Positions 63,001 to 64,000 of a DNA stretch of 64,000 nt are shown here, in pieces. The translations under genes and the position numbers were made by a program. This stretch comes from UBA7239 sp964509075 (GTDB lineage Bacteria; Pseudomonadota; Gammaproteobacteria; Pseudomonadales; UBA7239): NCBI GenBank assembly GCA_964509075.1, contig CAZDWC010000002.1:186001-250000 (forward strand), written 5' to 3'. Each line of letters begins with the position of its first letter. Position 1 is the first letter of the stretch. Under the pieces are notes generated by a model. That model did not search any database, had not been told where the DNA came from, and worked only from the letters and a program-made list of their open reading frames with translations.

Positions 63001-64000
63001 TCAGTTGACCGGTGCCGCCGTCAGCGCGGGATGGCGCCTTTCCCCTGTCGGCGCGCTCCTTGCGGCAAGCATGGCAAATGCCTGATGCAGGGCATGAATG
63101 TCTATCGGCTTGGTGCATACCGCATCAGCACCGCCTTTGAGAATGTCCTGCTCGTCACCCTCCTGCAGCCAGGCGCTGAGTGCAATGATCCCCACGTTGC
63201 GCACCCGCTCATCCGCCAGAGCACGGATGCGGCGTATGGCAGTCAGCCCATCGGTACCCGGCATGTGTATATCCATCAATACACAATCAAAAACCTGCGC
63301 CTGCAAACGCTGCAACGCTTCTTCTGCCGAATTGGCCAACACCACGCGATGCCCCTCGTACTCGAGGATGCCCTTGGCGGCGATGCGATTGATCTCTGCA
63401 TCATCAACTACCAGCAACTGCAGCGATGCCACCGCTGCAGCCGGGCTGGCACCCTCGCCGTTCAACAGCAACTGCGCAGCGCCGACGCTGCCGGCCGACA
63501 AGGCGAGCGTAAAACAGAAGGTACTGCCACTGCCCTCCAGGCTTTCCACCGTGATGTCGCCACCCATAGCACGCGCCAGGTTGCGGCTGATGTTCAGGCC
63601 AAGGCCGGCACCACCAAAACGGCGCTGGATATCGCGCGCCTGGCTGAACGGCGTAAATATCTGCCGCTGAACGTCTTCCGACATACCAATACCGGAATCA
63701 ATCACACGAAAGCACAGGTTCAGGCTGGATCCCGTTGCCGACGATGATTCCACCTGCAACTTGACGATGCCGCGATCCGTGAATTTGATGGCGTTGGCCA
63801 ACAGGTTGATGAGGATCTGGCGAATGCGATTGACGTCACCATGCAGCACATTGGGCACCTGCGGCTCGACATGCGCCGAAAGAATCAAGCCTTTTTCTGT
63901 GGCTCGCCCTTCCATCAGCAGCACCAGACTGTCTACCAGCAAGCGCAAGTCAAAATCGCGCGGAACCACATCCAGTCGGTTGGCTTCCATACGTGAATAA
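63001..64000 (-). CDS. Hybrid sensor histidine kinase, C-terminal part (5' end beyond the window)
   Basis: At least 333 residues of a hybrid kinase; the frame stays open upstream of the internal ATG at 63990 to the window edge (YSRMEANRLDVVPRDFDL is the usual linker after the H-box helix). The HATPase domain has the N-box NLLANAIKFTDRG, G1 DSGIGM and G2 GGAGLGLNISRNLARAMGG. A receiver domain follows (LLVVDDAEINR, phosphoacceptor D in CVLMDIHMPGTDG, and CTKPID). There is no Hpt domain at the C-terminus. The sensor and H-box lie outside the window, so the signal is unknown. Confidence 0.93.
   Translation of the reverse strand, partial: YSRMEANRLDVVPRDFDLRLLVDSLVLLMEGRATEKGLILSAHVEPQVPNVLHGDVNRIRQILINLLANAIKFTDRGIVKLQVESSSATGSSLNLCFRVIDSGIGMSEDVQRQIFTPFSQARDIQRRFGGAGLGLNISRNLARAMGGDITVESLEGSGSTFCFTLALSAGSVGAAQLLLNGEGASPAAAVASLQLLVVDDAEINRIAAKGILEYEGHRVVLANSAEEALQRLQAQVFDCVLMDIHMPGTDGLTAIRRIRALADERVRNVGIIALSAWLQEGDEQDILKGGADAVCTKPIDIHALHQAFAMLAARSAPTGERRHPALTAAPVN

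Noticed and set aside
63001..63990. The ATG at 63990 as the true start of the histidine kinase
   Set aside because: Upstream codons to the edge stay in frame and read YSR before MEANRL, the usual linker after an H-box helix, so the gene continues beyond the window.

Overview
The window is a moderately GC-rich, densely coding chromosomal segment of a gammaproteobacterium. The order pilS-pilR-fimT / pilE-pilY1-pilX-pilW-pilV-fimU / ispH-fkpB-lspA-ileS-ribF-murJ-rpsT is the order known around the Pseudomonas aeruginosa type IV pilus minor-pilin locus. The leuS-lptE-holA and phoH-ybeY-corC-lnt blocks are also typical of Pseudomonadales-like gammaproteobacteria. The species cannot be named from the sequence alone. 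I saw no rRNA, tRNA, CRISPR array, insertion sequence or integrase. No stretch over 300 bases lacks a gene; the largest gap is 277 bases (44567-44843).

Layout. 1-1187: 3' end of nirB plus nirD (nitrite reductase). 1207-5999: a steroid-reductase-like membrane protein, a secreted GH5 glycosidase, a Crp/Fnr regulator and a chemoreceptor. 6102-19040: the PilS/PilR two-component system, a FimT-like pseudopilin, and a minor-pilin operon on the opposite strand with a very large PilY1. 19041-26351: ispH, fkpB, lspA, ileS, ribF and murJ on the minus strand. 26515-29804: rpsT, a rhomboid protease, nadK and a cyclic-nucleotide-binding/rhodanese protein. 29930-37992: leuS, lptE, holA, an HD-GYP protein, a thioesterase and mnmC. 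38065-43819: a radical SAM/SPASM protein, valS and a GT-C-type membrane protein. 43841-49848: hda, then a tight five-gene run (ampE-like, ROK kinase, TMTC-like membrane/TPR protein, cytochrome P450, SnoaL-like protein). 49853-57694: cobalamin adenosyltransferase and a CobC-like phosphatase, slyX, SRPBCC, epimerase, cmoM, DUF1315, DUF2797 and pepN. 57856-64000: an AT-rich acyltransferase, lnt, corC, ybeY, a phoH-like gene, and the 3' part of a hybrid histidine kinase running off the right edge.

How the genes work together. PilS/PilR are the classical sigma-54 regulators of type IV pilus genes. FimU, PilV, PilW, PilX, PilE and PilY1 form the pilus-tip priming complex. LspA and Lnt act at two steps of lipoprotein maturation; LptE and MurJ serve the envelope. 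IleS, LeuS, ValS, MnmC, CmoM, RpsT and YbeY serve translation, tRNA modification and ribosomes.

The strongest unusual signals are: a roughly 790-residue repeat-rich insertion inside the von Willebrand A domain of PilY1; four in-frame 18-bp tandem repeats just after the chemoreceptor stop codon; a 78-bp inverted-repeat element that supplies the stop codons of both mnmC and the radical SAM gene; three direct repeats upstream of the GH5 gene; an A10 homopolymer near the start of the GT-C gene; and an AT-rich acyltransferase at the end of the lnt operon. I did not find a clear, wholly new defence or mobile system.
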